Part shown: in pieces, positions 22,886-34,960 of the stretch | How the letters are laid out: each line of letters starts with the position of its first letter | Numbering within the stretch: the first letter of the stretch is position 1 | Origin: Stenogyne calaminthoides | Lineage: Eukaryota; Streptophyta; Magnoliopsida; Lamiales; Lamiaceae | NCBI GenBank assembly: GCA_037126765.1 | Contig: JBBCBC010000021.1 | Coordinates: 21,903,434-21,967,433 of the forward strand | DNA: 64,000 bases | Direction: 5' to 3' | Program-made: the position numbers and the translations under genes | Notes under the pieces: generated by a model | The model's database searches: none | The model's input: only the letters and a program-made list of their open reading frames with translations | What the model was told of the DNA's origin: nothing

Positions 22886-23339
22886 GAGTGAGTGACTTTC
22901 CACTCCAAAAATAGGAGTAGAAGTACTAATAGGTGCAAGAATCTTTTTTTAGTACTATGAGGTCCAAAATTATATCTAAAAACACAAAAATACCTCTTTT
23001 CTCCTATTTATAAAAAAATTGTCTTCCCCTTAAGGTAATGGATAAAATAAGAACATGCATATGTACATTTCAATTATAGTTAATACATCCACATAATTAA
23101 TTTAATTTTAAAAAAAATATTAGAATCTTGAAATTTTCATATTAAAATTGAAAATTACATAAATTTGCATATCTAAAAATAAAAAATTTACATATATTTG
23201 TTCAAAATCTAAAAAAATACATATTTTCGTCTCCATTTCAACATGCACATTTGCACGAGAACGTGCATATGTTCATTAAATTGATGAATATATGCATTTT
23301 CAATTTCCAGATATTCCCTCATTTTTAATCAATTTAGCC
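22886..23339. other. AT-rich spacer
   Basis: No frame or recognised repeat. It separates the minisatellite from the 3' ORF of element F; the lost 3' LTR of F would be expected about here but was not found. Confidence 0.45.
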
Positions 23340-23354
23340 ACCAAAGTTGACCAT

Positions 23355-24418
23355 CATTAATCATCACTATCATCATTAGGTTCAGAAGATGTGTTACCTG
23401 AACTACTTGAGTCTGATTCATCAGGATCATCAAAGTCATCTGGTTCTCCTGATGGTGTTGCAGCACCTTGCTCAACATCTTCATCAACATCAGAGTCAGC
23501 AACAGGTTCATGCCTCCTCTTTGTTCTCAACTCAGTTGTAGCCTTTGTAGTAGCTTCAGGATCATTTCTGAATCAACAATAGGAATGACCTCATCAAAAC
23601 TTTCTGAATCAGCATGGACATCAACAGCCCCATCATCATCATTATCAGCATCAGCCGCAGGCTCAGATGCTTCACTTGGTTCTGTCTCCTCAGTAACCGA
23701 TTTCTCACTCTCCTCATCGACACTCTTCTCAACAGAGTGCTCAACTTCCTCAGCAGACTTCTCATTCTCCTCAACCTTTTCCAAACTCTTTTCTGATTCA
23801 GATGAATCAGACACAGCAATTGGCATTGAGGCTTTACCCAAATTAGAAGTCTTACCCCTCTTTGTCTCAGAGTAGTCCACTCTGGGCTTGTAGCGGTTCG
23901 ACCTTCTCCTTGGTTTCACAGGGCTAGTCTTCCTCTTCTGCTTCTTGGAGGAAGTACCAGCAGCAGCAATGTCAGCTTTAGGCTTCTCAACGGGCTCCCC
24001 CATGGAAATATCTTCCATCTCAACATTAAGCTTGAGCATCGGTTTTGGATTTTTGGCCCCAACAATGAAGTCATCTGGGAAAACACCACGAGGAGGGTTC
24101 GATGATGAAACATTCGAGAATGGTAGAATGTTCACTGGAAACTGTCCAAACATGATCGTCGCAGGAGTGTCATAGCGTTGAAGCGAAATGATCGCCTCGC
24201 TCACATTCAGTGAATGTTCGGTTTTTTGAAAGCAACGAAATTAGTTACGGGTTCAATGGATTACGGGTGTTGGGTTGGATGAATCAGCGATGGGTGTGGC
24301 ATTTGGTGAATCGTCGAAGTCGCCATTGATCTGAAAGGTGAAGCGGGTTCGCGATTTCAGGGTTTTCAGAGGAAGGGTTTGAAGGCGTGTTTGGTGAGGT
24401 GTTTTGATTCCAGCCATT
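23355..24418 (-). pseudogene. Envelope-like/acidic 3' ORF of Sirevirus-like element F
   Basis: It starts at an ATG at 24418 (MAGIKTPHQTRLQTLP). A short stretch with two stops (about 24235-24250) follows, and then a 225-codon frame (23527-24204). That frame has VSEAIISLQRYDTPATIMFG-type sequence, a basic cluster with nuclear-localisation character (KKQKRKTSPVKPRRRSNRYK) and a long Ser/Glu-rich acidic tail (EKSVDEESEKSVTEETEPSE). The tail continues in another frame to about 23355 (PDDFDDPDESDSSS-like). Sireviruses carry an ORF called envelope-like at this place, about 1 kb after RNase H; its role is unproven. No signal peptide or membrane segment is seen here, which speaks against a classical envelope. 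Confidence 0.6.
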
Positions 24419-24993
24419 GTGCTCTATATATATCAAAAAGAGTTGTTGACAAATAGAATTAAAAATTAAATTCTAACTAATACTTTATGAAAAAAAACCC
24501 GATAATACCTCTACTTAACTCAAACTTTTTATGCGCATAACTTTCAAATCAAGTTTTTCGATTATCTGAACCAATATTCATTTGATCCTTAAATAGAAAC
24601 CGAAATCGGCATGTTACAAGCCATGATCCCACAAAGTGAATGTTCTAGAAATGGAATCATGGGGTGCAATGTGATGAAACCATCACTCCCACTACTTCGA
24701 TATCGAAAACACACTACGATTTACGCGAAAATTTTCAAAATAAAAAGCCCGAAAAATAAAAACAGTGTAAAATACTAAAATTAAATAAAGTGTGTCCAAT
24801 TTTTGTATTAAATAATTAATTTAATCAAAAAGTCACAATTTAAATAATCATCCAAGTCAAATCCAGTCAAATCAAGTCAATGTTGCAAACAAGAGCGGCC
24901 TTGCTTCTTGACATTCATTACTTTTTGTTTTACACGGTAATGTTGCCTTTTCATCTTTTTCTTTTTTTTTAATACACTTAACTCATATTGATC

Positions 24994-25140
24994 CACCTTT
25001 TGAAAAGAGAACATTGTAGTAGCGAACTTCGTGCCCCATAGTTACTCAGTGGATTATGAGCAAATTGATGTTATATCAATCACCTTTTGAAAAGAAGACA
25101 TCGTAGTAGCGAACTCCGTGCTCCATAGTTACTCAGTGAG
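24994..25140. repeat. 87-bp tandem duplication in the 3' region of F
   Basis: CACCTTTTGAAAAG, GTAGTAGCGAACT.CGTGC and CCATAGTTACTCAGTG appear twice, at 24994-25052 and 25081-25139. The copies differ by a few substitutions. This lies in the untranslated gap between RNase H and the 3' ORF. Confidence 0.8.
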
Positions 25141-25352
25141 GGATTATATCTAATGTGTGTATCTTTTCTTTTCTTTTTGTGCATTTAAGAAATGTGTGTC
25201 CAGAAAATCACAATGACTTGACTCAATAAGAATTCAACTCAAAATCATATTCAAACCATGAGAATCGATCAAATCAACCAAGTGCTACAAAAATCAAACC
25301 AGATGTTGCTTCAAATGTTGTAACATTTGTTGCAACATCCACCCTACAGAAC

Positions 25353-25751
25353 TCAGATAGTACACAAACCAAGAGATTTCCTCAGAAAGGAAAACCTCTC
25401 ATGATCAAGGGCTTTAGTAAAAATATCAGCAAGTTGATTATCAGTGGGAACATACTCTAACTTCACAATTTCCTTTTCTACAAGGTCTCTTATGAAATGA
25501 TGTCTTATACTTATGTGCTTGGTAAGAGAATGTTGTACTGGGTTTTTAGAAATGTTAATAGCACTAGTATTATCACAAAACACAATCAGAATATCATTCT
25601 CAAGTCCATAGTCATCAAACATCTTTTTCAACCACAAAAGTTGTGTACAACAACTACCAGCAGCAATGTACTCAGACTCTGCAGTAGATTGTGAAACACA
25701 ATTTTGTTTCTTACTATGCCAGGAAATCAAGTTGTTACCTATGTAAAACAA
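25353..25751 (-). pseudogene. Copia RNase H, C-terminal part (element F)
   Basis: A 132-codon frame: NNLISWHSKKQNCVSQSTAE, SEYIAAGSCCTQLLWLKKMF, DNTSAINISKNPVQHSLTKH, IRHHFIRDLVEKEIVKLEYV and DNQLADIFTKALDHERFSFL. It includes the conserved RNase H Asp (FCDNTSA) and the typical polyprotein end. RNase H removes RNA from the cDNA hybrid. The frame differs from the RT frame upstream, with overlap at 25739-25751, so one frame change separates the two. Confidence 0.9.
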
Positions 25752-26870
25752 CCACCACTTGTGTTTTTCCTATCATCAATGTCTCCAGCCCAATCAGCAT
25801 TACTATACTCAGTCAGTACATTGCTTGTGTCCTTTGTATACCATATACCAAGATATGTTGTTCCAGCAACATATCTGATAATCCTCTTCACAGCATTCAT
25901 GTGAGATTCCTTTGGATTTGCTTGGTACCTAGCACAAACACAAACATTATACATAATGTCAGGTCTACTAGAGGTAAGATAGAGAAGACTACCTATCATG
26001 GATCTGTACAGTGTGTGATCAGCATCTTGACCAGCACTGTCTTTGTTCAACTTCTGAGTTGATCCCATAAGTGTTTTCATATGCTTCAAATTTTCAAGAC
26101 CAAATCTCTTAACCAGGTTCTTTGCATATTTGCTTTGGCAAATGAAGATTCCATTATCTTTTTGCTTGATCTGCAGACCTAAAAAGAAATTCAAGTCTCC
26201 AACCATGTTCATCTCAAATGTAGATGACATTGCCTCAACAAATTCATTCAGCATCTTGTCTGATGTTGCTCAAAATACTATGTCATCAACATATATTTGT
26301 GCAATCACCAACCCTTCATTTACCTGTTTAATAAACAAAGTTTTGTCTGCTTCTCCTCTAACAAAACCAAACTACAAAAGAAAGTCAGTTAATCTGCCAT
26401 ACCAAGCTCTAGGAGCTTGTTTCAAGTCATACAATGCTTTCTTAAGCTTATAAACATGATCGGGATAGTGAGGATCTTCAAATCTTAAGGGTTGTTAAAC
26501 ATAAGCCTCTTCAACAAGTATATCATTAAAAAATGCAGCCTTTACATCCATTTGATGCAATTTGATATTGATAAAACATGCAATAGCTAACAACAATCTC
26601 ATAGATTCAATCCTAGCTACAAGTGCAAATGTTTCATCAAAATCAATACCCTCAACTTGAGTGTATCCTTGGGCAACCAATCTAGCCTTATTCCTTACTA
26701 TGTTTTCAGACTCATCAGTTTTGTTCTTAAAAATTCACTTGGTTCCAATTACATTAGTGTTACCAGGTCTTGGAACTAGTGTCCAAACATCATTCCTTTC
26801 AAACTGATTAAGTTTCTCATGCATAGCATTTATCCAATTTTCATCATTTAAGGCTTCTTTGACATTTTTA
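25739..26870 (-). pseudogene. Copia reverse transcriptase (element F)
   Basis: Main frames are 26495-26680 (EGIDFDETFALVARIESMRL, LHQMDVKAAFFNDILVEEAY) and 25739-26254 (DLNFFLGLQIKQKDNGIFIC, SLLYLTSSRPDIMYNVCVCA, DWAGDIDDRKNTSGGCF). Between them the frame continues with KKALYDLKQAPRAWYGRL and the catalytic box IYVDDIVF (about 26276-26299), broken by isolated stops. In this catalytic box the two Asp residues are kept. The N-terminal GTKW-equivalent region lies at about 26700-26870. Damage is by a few nonsense changes rather than many indels. Confidence 0.88.
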
Positions 26871-27189
26871 GGCTCGATTCTGGAATGATAGCATTCGAGA
26901 ATTAACCATGTTGCATATAGAAGACATACAAACAGATCTTACCACATCTTTTGAGCTTACCCTTCTTCTGGTTTGTACTCCAACAGAAGAATCACCAATG
27001 ATTTGGTTTGATGGATGGCTAATCATGATTGTGGAAGCAGGTACCTTGTCATGAGTGTATTGAGTATTGCTTTCTGAACTTTCTATTTTTGTATTTTCAG
27101 AGAATGTTGTGCCAGTGGCATTAGGTGTAACATCCTTTGAATTTCCAGAATTTCCAGTTCCAGCAGAAATCTCAATATGCTCAGACACA
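26868..27189 (-). pseudogene. Integrase-RT linker of element F
   Basis: A 106-codon low-complexity Ser/Thr/Asn-rich frame (VTPNATGTTFSENTKIESSE, HPSNQIIGDSSVGVQTRRRV). In copia polyproteins the phrase 'HPSNQIIGD...GV.TRR' stands between integrase and RT. The upstream end is the insertion point of N1; the linker is resumed at 55507. Confidence 0.85.
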
Positions 27190-27194
27190 TCTTC
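27190..27194 (+). repeat. Target-site duplication, left copy (TCTTC)
   Basis: TCTTC directly precedes LTR1 (TGTTGGGAAAT). The same five bases follow LTR4 at 55502-55506. A five-base duplication is the normal footprint of LTR-element integration. Confidence 0.93.
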
Positions 27195-28741
27195 TGTTGG
27201 GAAATTTATAGTTTTGATGAAAGTTCCAAAAACACATGTAATAGGACCCGGTCGGACATTGTTAGGTAGTGATGTTTATATATACTGCTATAGGAGACCG
27301 ATTGATAATGATTGTATAGAACAAGCCGATGAAATAGATAGGTCACATATTGAGGTGGAAACTTCAATATGTATAGATCGAATCTGAAGACTCAAAGGGC
27401 CCGGTGATATCAAGCGGGCGAATCTGCAAGACAAGAATAGAAGATCGGATCGTTACGATCTGGTCGGATATCTCGGTTGAAGTCGTAAAAGCTCAAACTC
27501 GAAATACTTGAAGATCGGATGACTTCGGAAGATCGGACGAAGACCTACATCGGTCGAATCTACTGGTTGAAGTTAAGTCAGCCCGGCACGAAGACTCCAT
27601 CGGTGGTGATCGATTCATTGATCGGTCGACTCACCGGTGTGATGTTTACACCTAATCATAAATCTATGATCGAACAAGAAGAATGTCAACCTTAGTTGGA
27701 AGAACAAACCTTTGAAAAGTGCATCATTAACTAATAAGAACAAGACACGTATGATCGGAGCCCGACAATTAAGGGATTTGATCTTTTTCTCTCTCTAGCG
27801 GATATAAAATACAAGTTCACGCTTTTCGGCCATGCCGTTTCTGAGAAAACACGTCACATCAATCCTGCAAACCTACCTAATATAGCACGAAATTCAAATT
27901 GCTCTCCAACGGCTCTTTGATTTCAAGGTCTATAAATATGGGATCACACTTGAGTGAAATAGCGGAAGCTTATTTGAACAATCAAAAGCTCAAGCTAATA
28001 TCGATTTCCGCTTTAAACACGAACAAGAAGATTAATTTTTATTAAGTGTTCATCCCATAAGTTCTTAGCATAGAAATCTTTTCATCTAGTATTAGGTTGC
28101 TTATCTGTGAAAAAAGATTTCATAGTTGGAACCAAAAACAATCTTACCCAAACCCCCAAGTTAGGTTAAGTTGTTTAGCAATTCGGACTAGGGTTTCTAG
28201 TTACGATCTCTGGATCGGTTGAGTGTGAACTCCTTAAACATCTAGTTGGTGTCTTTGTGTTGGACTTACATAAAACAAAAGTCCGATTAGTTAAGTAGGT
28301 GCCGCTTTGTGATAGGGAAGAGTGGGCGTGGGGGCTGGTTTGTCCGAACCACTATAAATCTTGTGTGCCTTTACGCTTTGATTAGCGATTACACAATCGC
28401 ACACACCTTTAAAAGCGCGTACATATTCGAGTTGAGATCGATTAGCACCAAGCTTATCGATCAAACTTGACGCCGGTCGGTTAAAAAAGATTAACTTTGG
28501 AATCGATTATCAAAACTAGTTTTTTCACGGGTAAAACTTAAGCTTCCACACATCAATTAAAGCGATAGTTCTGCGAATGATAATCGCCTTGAGCGTCGAT
28601 AAGTTGATTATCGATTAAAACGATTCACTCACACTCTGATCGGGTTAAGCGCCCTCACACCTTGATTTGCACAAAAGTTTTTGATCTATTCACCCCTCCC
28701 CTCTAGACTTACGCCCTCACAAAACCGTTAAAGGACCTACA
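27195..28741 (+). repeat. LTR1 (5' LTR of N1)
   Basis: 1547 bp, TG...CA ends, TATA box at 27931-27940 (TATAAATATG within GGTCTATAAATATGGGATC). Its end CTACA is followed by the primer site. Compared with LTR4 it differs mostly at CAG and CTG positions. Confidence 0.92.
27931..27940 (+). promoter_or_regulatory. TATA box of LTR1
   Basis: GGTCTATAAATATGGGATC is conserved in all four LTRs (also at 31811, 44332 and 54665). It marks the likely element promoter, with transcription starting some 30 bases downstream. Confidence 0.7.
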
Positions 28742-28743
28742 AG

Positions 28744-28754
28744 TGGTATCGAGC
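28744..28754 (+). promoter_or_regulatory. Primer binding site of N1, altered
   Basis: TGGTATCGAGC stands two bases after the LTR end. The copia consensus, complementary to initiator Met tRNA, has CAGAGC where this has CGAGC. The same lesion is present in N2 at 32622. It is a key example of the CAG-specific alteration. Confidence 0.8.
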
Positions 28755-28880
28755 GGTTGGTTCTCTTGACCCTTTGACTTTGTGTATCATCGATTCTTGA
28801 GGAAGAATCTTTGTGGTCGTTGAAAGCCCCGATCTTGAAAAACCTTCTTAAAACTCATTCATTTTCCAAAAACACTCGGC

Positions 28881-31157
28881 ATGGATAACACCTCGGTATG
28901 TATCATGATCTGCCGAAGTTCTCAATCGATGAGTATGCAGTTAGGCCATATATATGTCGACCATCTAGAGTTCGTCGTTGGCGAGAATGATGGAAGTCAT
29001 CGAAGAGGACCCATCATCATATATTCGACAACCTGCGGTTGGAGGAGATCGGACTTTGCCGGGAAGTCTTGTACATAAAAACCCGGCCTTGATGGATGCG
29101 GAGGAAAGAAGCGCATACTCTGAATCTTATCGCAAAGGCGTATTATCATGAAAACCATGGATAAGGTCACCAGGAAAGATTAAGTATCTCAAATGCTGCG
29201 AAAGCAATGTGGGATACTAAAATTTTGAAATATCTTGAGGGAAATGAGCGGATAAAAGATAGCGGTCTACAAGCCGAATTGGTAAAGTTCAAAAAATTGA
29301 AGATCTTTGCCAGCGAAACCATCAGCGAACTTGATGGAAGGATTACGATATCGATAAACAAGTTTGAGAACTTGGTAGAGATGTCGATAAAGATATCAAC
29401 TACAAAATTTTAAGGTCTCTCACCAAGAAATGGGACATGAAGGTCCGCGGTAATCAAGGATTGCGAAGACATTTCAAAAAATGAAGCCAAGTAGCTTGTT
29501 CTTGAGCCTTAAAAAGCTCCACGAGTTTGATTTGATTGAAAGAGGACAAGGCGATGAAGATGAGGTGCTCTTTGAAGCCTCAACTTCAAAATCGATTGCT
29601 TTTAAAAAACCAATGATGAAGCGAAGCGCCAGCGAACCTGTTGGGAATATAATGAGTCGAGGCCGAGCGGTCGCTCTGCTTACCGGGGAAGCTTGAGAAG
29701 TCGAACGTCCAACTTGGTAAGTGTCGAAGATTTTATAAGGACTATCAACATAGCCGGGAGAGATAGGAGATCGAAACGGATCTCGAAAAAGAACGGATCG
29801 ATGATCGGGAGGGATCCACGAGATGAAAAGAAAAGAGATAATCAAAACCGAGGAAGGAAGAGATAACCAATCGAGACGGAAAAGCTCGGACTACTATCGA
29901 AAGGAAGTCACTTTGATAGGTCATCTGAGGCGGAGTGATTCACACGGAAGAAAAGGTTCGATGGATCAAGGCGTGCTTCAAGCTGTGAGAAGCAAGGTCA
30001 CTATAAGCCTTGATGCCGGACACGGACGCCAAAGAAAGAAAAAAAAGCGAAGAAACAGCGTTATAGGACGAAAGAGCCATAGTTCTTGTCGTCGAAATTG
30101 ACAATTCCTCTCGCCCCTCTGAGGACTCTGGATACTCCTCTGTAGAAGACTTCTGCTTTGATCGTGATCTTTGTTGACTTCTATGAAAATGAAGATCGAT
30201 ATTCTCTTGGGACGATGATGAGATCTCTGATGGCGAGGAGGACCAATCTGAGGTAACCTCCAAACTCTTCGTTAAGCTACACTGCTATCATTACTTTTTC
30301 TTTGGGGAGATTGACTGCGGCTCTACTCTGAGCAATTGCTTGAGGATCTCTCGATCTGATGAACACTTATGCTATAGTGGAAATTGAAAATGACAAAGTG
30401 AGAATTAGAAATAATCGACTTTCTAAGGAGAATGATCTCGATAAAAGCCTCTGAACTTAAATATCTTTGGCCCTTTCGGAAGGCAAGCGAGGAATGTAAC
30501 ATTACGAAAGTTAAGGCTTACGATCGGGAGAAAGCGGATCAAATCGGTTGGATATTAACCAACGACAAAGGCGATGATTTCAAACTTCTTCAAGCAAAAT
30601 TTGATGAGCTATTAAGATGCATGAAAGTCGAAATCATCGAGGATATCTAGCGTAAGAAAATAGAGGTTTTCACAAAATCATCTAAAAGCTGTTCAAGACA
30701 TGAACACCTATTTTGAACAATGATTAATAAGAAGGGACTTAGCTATGAGAACCCTTCCACGTCCTCAAAAGCCCGTGATTCATCTCAAAAAGGTGTGTCG
30801 GATGAGTTTACGACAATACACGAAAAGCGAAACATGTATCTAATAAGGGAAAAAAAGACCGGTTGAGCGAGGTAAAGCGGTGCCAACGAAAAAGAAATGG
30901 ACCCCAAGCTGGTAAAAAGCATCGATCGAGGAATCAACGAAGAACCAGGTTCTTACGAAGAGACCTCAACCGATCAACAGTCGAGAATCGAAAAAAAAGA
31001 CAACTTTAAAAGGGAAGTCTAATCGACCAATCAAAGACGGTATGTCTAATAAGCATGCTTGAATAAAGCGCAAAAACCACCTATGCCAAAAGATATGAAT
31101 CTTTTGATGGTAGCGATCGTACCTACCCTATAATCGAAAATCTAGAATTCCTTTTTG
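28881..31157 (+). pseudogene. Copia gag of N1, interrupted by N2
   Basis: It begins at ATG 28881 (MDNTS), like N2. Readable pieces are RGPIIIYSTT (about 29008-29037), ESNVGY-like and LQAELVKFKKLKIFASETIS (29268-29327), ELDGRITISINKFENL (29328-29375), MKPSSLFLSLKKLHEFDLIE (29481-29540) and, further on, basic segments. The gag of A gives the same order. Frame breaks are frequent and often at CAG/CTG sites. No zinc knuckle could be read with certainty. The end at 31157 is the insertion point of N2. Confidence 0.8.
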
Positions 31158-31158
31158 G

Positions 31159-32619
31159 TATTGGGAAATTTATAGTTTTGATGAAAGTTCCAAACACACA
31201 TGTAATAGGACCGGTCGGACTTTGGGTATGTGATGTTTATTCTTTCTATAGGAGACCGGTTGATAATGATTGTATAGAAAAACAGATAGGTCACATATTG
31301 AGGGGAACTCAATATGTAAAGGTCGAATCTGAAGATTGGAAAGAAAGACCTATCAAAGCGGAGAGCAATCTAAACCCAAGATCGGTCGGTTCTTGTCGAC
31401 AACTTCGGAAGTCAAAAGCTCAAACCTCTATCTTAGAAGATCGGATGACTTCGAGGAAGATAAGACCGATACATCGGCCCGAGTCGGCCGGTTGAAAAGT
31501 CAGCGGTAGCGCGGAAAGACTCCATCGAATTAGGCCGATCGAATCGGCTCGTAAGAAGATGGCCCGATGTTTCAACCTTATCATATCTCCAACAAGATGA
31601 ATACCAACCTTAGTTGGAGGAACAACTTTTTCATCGATAAGGAAGAACCGTATGAAACGCAGGCGATAAATTCGATGTTGCTCTCTCAAAGCGGCTATAA
31701 ACTTTTTCGGCCATCTACGTTCTCACCGAAGCCGCGTCATCAAGCGCAACTCTACCTAAAAATAACCCGAGATTCAAATTGCTCTCCAACGGCTATTTGA
31801 TCTCAAGGTCTATAAATATGGGATCACACTTGAGTGAAACAAAATGCTTGGACAAACAACATAATCAAGAAGCTCAAACTATAATCGATTTATGCGAAGA
31901 ACACAACTATGAGCTTATTTTATATTGTGTTCATCCCATAAGTTCTTAGCAAAAAATCTTTTCATCTAGCTATCGGTACATTAAAAAAGATTTCATAGTT
32001 GGAACCTCAACAATCTTACCCAAACCCCCAAGTTAGGATAAGTTGTTTAGCAAGATCTCGATCTAGGGTTTCTAATCTTGATTTATGGATCGGTTGAGAG
32101 AACTCTTAAAACATCTGTTGGTGTCTTGTGTTGGACTAACACACTAATCTAAGTCGGTCGGTTAAGTCGGTTAAGTTGGTGCCCCTTGTGAAAGGGAAGA
32201 GTGGGCGTATGGACTAGTTTTGTCGAACATTTATAAATCTTGTGTTGCGCTTTCTTTGCTTTGATTAACGCTCACTCATCGCACAAATCTTAAAAAACAT
32301 ACATTCTAAGTTAAGATCGAACTGACACCAAGCTTACGATCGTCGGTCTGAAATCTCTATCATCTGTTTAAAAAGATAAAACTTGGAATCGATTTATAAA
32401 AAACTGGTTTTCACGGGTAAAACTTAAAAGCTTCCGCGCATCGATTAATCGATAGTTCTGGTGATCGCCTTACGCGTTCGATAAGTTGGTTATCGGCCAA
32501 AACTGATTCACTCGCCTCTGATCGGGCTATCTGCTCTCACACGATCGACCTGAAAAAGTTTTTTGAAGTCTATTCACCCCTCCCTCTAGACTTACTTTCC
32601 AACCGTTTAGGGACCTACA
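31159..32619 (+). repeat. LTR2 (5' LTR of N2)
   Basis: Same blocks as LTR1/LTR4: start (TA)TTGGGAAATTTATAG, TATA box at 31811-31820, CATCCCATAAGTTCTTAGCA, CTATTCACCCCTCCCTCTAG and end GGACCTACA. It is about 90 bp shorter than LTR1, with small losses spread over the length. Confidence 0.9.
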
Positions 32620-32621
32620 AG

Positions 32622-32633
32622 TGGTATCGAGGC
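32622..32633 (+). promoter_or_regulatory. Primer binding site of N2, altered
   Basis: TGGTATCGAGGC follows the LTR2 end. The CAG of the copia consensus is again missing, at the same place as in N1. Confidence 0.8.
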
Positions 32634-32734
32634 GGTTGGTTCTTCCGACCACTGACTCGTGTCATTGTGGTCATCTGGCCCGATCTTGAAAAAGCAGTTT
32701 AAAAACTCATTCATTTTCCAAAATCACTTTCGGC

Positions 32735-34960
32735 ATGGATAACACGTCGGGTATGTATCATGATCTGCGAAGTTCTCTATTGATGAGTATCACGGATTAG
32801 GCCATATATATGTCCAACCATCTAGGCTCGATCGATTGGCGAAATCTTTGGAAGTCATCGAGAGGACCCATCATCATTTACTCGACAATCCTGCGTTCGG
32901 AGGAGATCCGGACTTTCCCAGGGAAGTCTTATGCGAAAAAAGCCGGTACGATGGACCTGCAGAAGAAAAAAAGCGCATACTCTGGACACCATTGCAAGAC
33001 ATATCATCATGAAGACAATGGATAAGGTCACCAAAGAAAGATTAAGTATCTCAAATCTGCGAAAGCAATGTGGGATACTCAAGTGATCTGCGAGGAAATG
33101 AGCAGGATAAAAGGCGGTCTTCAAATTCAAAGTTAGAAAAATTCGGCCCGAAAATTGCCCAAACCATCAACGAACTTCGATGGAAGAATTACAATGTCTA
33201 TAAACAAGCGAGAACTTGGTAGAGATGTCGATAAAGATATCAACTATAAGATCCTAAGGTCTCTACCAAGAAATTGGGACATGAAGGTCCGCGTAATCAA
33301 AGATTGCGGGGACATTTCAAGAATGAAACCTAGTAGCTTGTTCTTGAGTCTCAAAGCTCACGAGTTCGACTGATTGAAAGAGGTCAAGCGATGAAGGCGA
33401 GGTCCCTCTTTGAAACCTCGACTTCAAAATCGATTTAACTTTCAAGGCAACCCGATGGCAGAACAAAGGCAATGAACCCGTTGGAAATATATTAAGTCGA
33501 GCGAAACAGATCGCGTTGCTTACCGGGAAGCGTTCGGATATACAACTTGGTAAGTATCGAAGATTCTACAAGGACTATCAACATAATGAGGGCGAGATAG
33601 GAGATCGAACAATAGATCTCGAAGAAAGAACCAATCGAAAATCGGAGGGATCCGAAGAGATGAAAGGGAAAGATAGTCGGGACGAAGGAAGGTAGAGATA
33701 ACCAATCGGATAGAAGAAACTCCGGACTACTATCGAAGGAAATCACGATAGGTCATCTGAAGGATGATTCACGGAAGGAAAAAGCAGTGGATCGAGGCGT
33801 CTTCAAGTCAGTCACTTAACGCAAAATTGACTGGGCAAAGAGAGAGAGGGAAGAAAAGAGGAACAAAAAGAGCAATTTAGAGCGGAAAGAGCCATGGTTG
33901 CTAATACGCCGGGAATTGACGATTCTATTCCAGGGACTCTTACTCCTCTGAAGACTTTTTTCGACTTCTATGAAGTGAAGATCTCGATATTCTCGGACGA
34001 TAATGAACTTACTGATGGCGGGGAGGACCCGATCAAAGGTAACCTCAAACCCAGCCGTTAAACTACACTGCTATTAAACTTTTCTTTGGGAGATTGACCT
34101 GTGACTCTACTCGTAACAATTGTGGATCTCTCCAATCACGGTAAAATGCTATTGTGGAAGTAGAATGATAAGGTGAGGATCGAAAATAATCGACTTCTTT
34201 GAAGAATGATCTCGGAAAAACCTCTGCGAACTTAGATCATTTGAAAGCTTTCGAAAGTAAGCGAGGAATTTAAAATTCTCGAATTTAAAAAATGAGGAAA
34301 AGCGAATCAAAAACGGATGGAAATTAACGAACGACAAAGTGATGACTTCAAAATCTTGCAAGCAAAATTCGATGAGCTATTAGAATGCATGAAAGTCAGG
34401 ACAATCTGCGTAAGAAAATAGATGTGTTTTCAAAATCATCTCAAACCGTTAAAGACATGAGCATTTTTAGGTGTAAAGATTGATAAGGAGGACTTAGCTA
34501 TGAAAAACCCTCCACATCCTCAAAAAAGCCCGTGATTCATCTCGAAAAGGTGTAATCGGGCAATTTACGAAAAAAGATACACCAAAAGCTAAACTTGTAT
34601 CTAATAGGGGTAAGAGACCCAGTTGAGCGGGTAAAGCGAGTGCCTAACCGAAAGAAACGAATGAAATGGACCCCAAGCTTGGTAAAAACATCGGTAGAGA
34701 ATCAACGGAAGAACCCGGTTCTTACGAAGAAACCTCAACGATCAACGGATCGGGAATCGAAAAAAGACAACCTACTAAAGGGAAGTCTAATCACGAGACC
34801 CGGTCAAAATCGGTACCAATAAGCATGCTTTAAAAATTACGAAAACCATCTATCACGAAAAGGATATGAATCTTTTGATGGTAGCGATCGTACCTACCTA
34901 TAGTCGAGAAATTTGAGACTCACTTTTTGAACCACCTTTGGATAAAAAAGAAGACAAAAG
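32735..34960 (+). pseudogene. Copia gag of N2
   Basis: ATG at 32735 (MDNTS). Pieces: SSRGPIIIYSTILRSEEI-like (about 32858-32910), DGRITMSINKRELGRDVDKD (33176-33235), INYKILRSLPRNWDMKVRVI (33239-33298), MKPSSLFLSLKAHEFD (33326-33373), RFYKDYQHN (about 33559-33585), and basic Ser/Lys-rich text to the site at 34930 that corresponds to the N2 insertion point in N1. Gag would form particles; the frame is broken many times. The RITMSINK...DKDINYKILRSL core matches gag of A. Confidence 0.82.

Noticed and set aside
22490..25140. Tandem repeats considered as CRISPR-like arrays
   Set aside because: Eukaryotic context, no regular spacers; they are ordinary minisatellite-type duplications.
28742..28760. 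N1 primer site read as a genuinely different tRNA primer
   Set aside because: N1 and N2 both differ from the Met-tRNA motif only at the CAG, in line with the CAG/CTG lesion seen elsewhere, so a new primer specificity is not supported.
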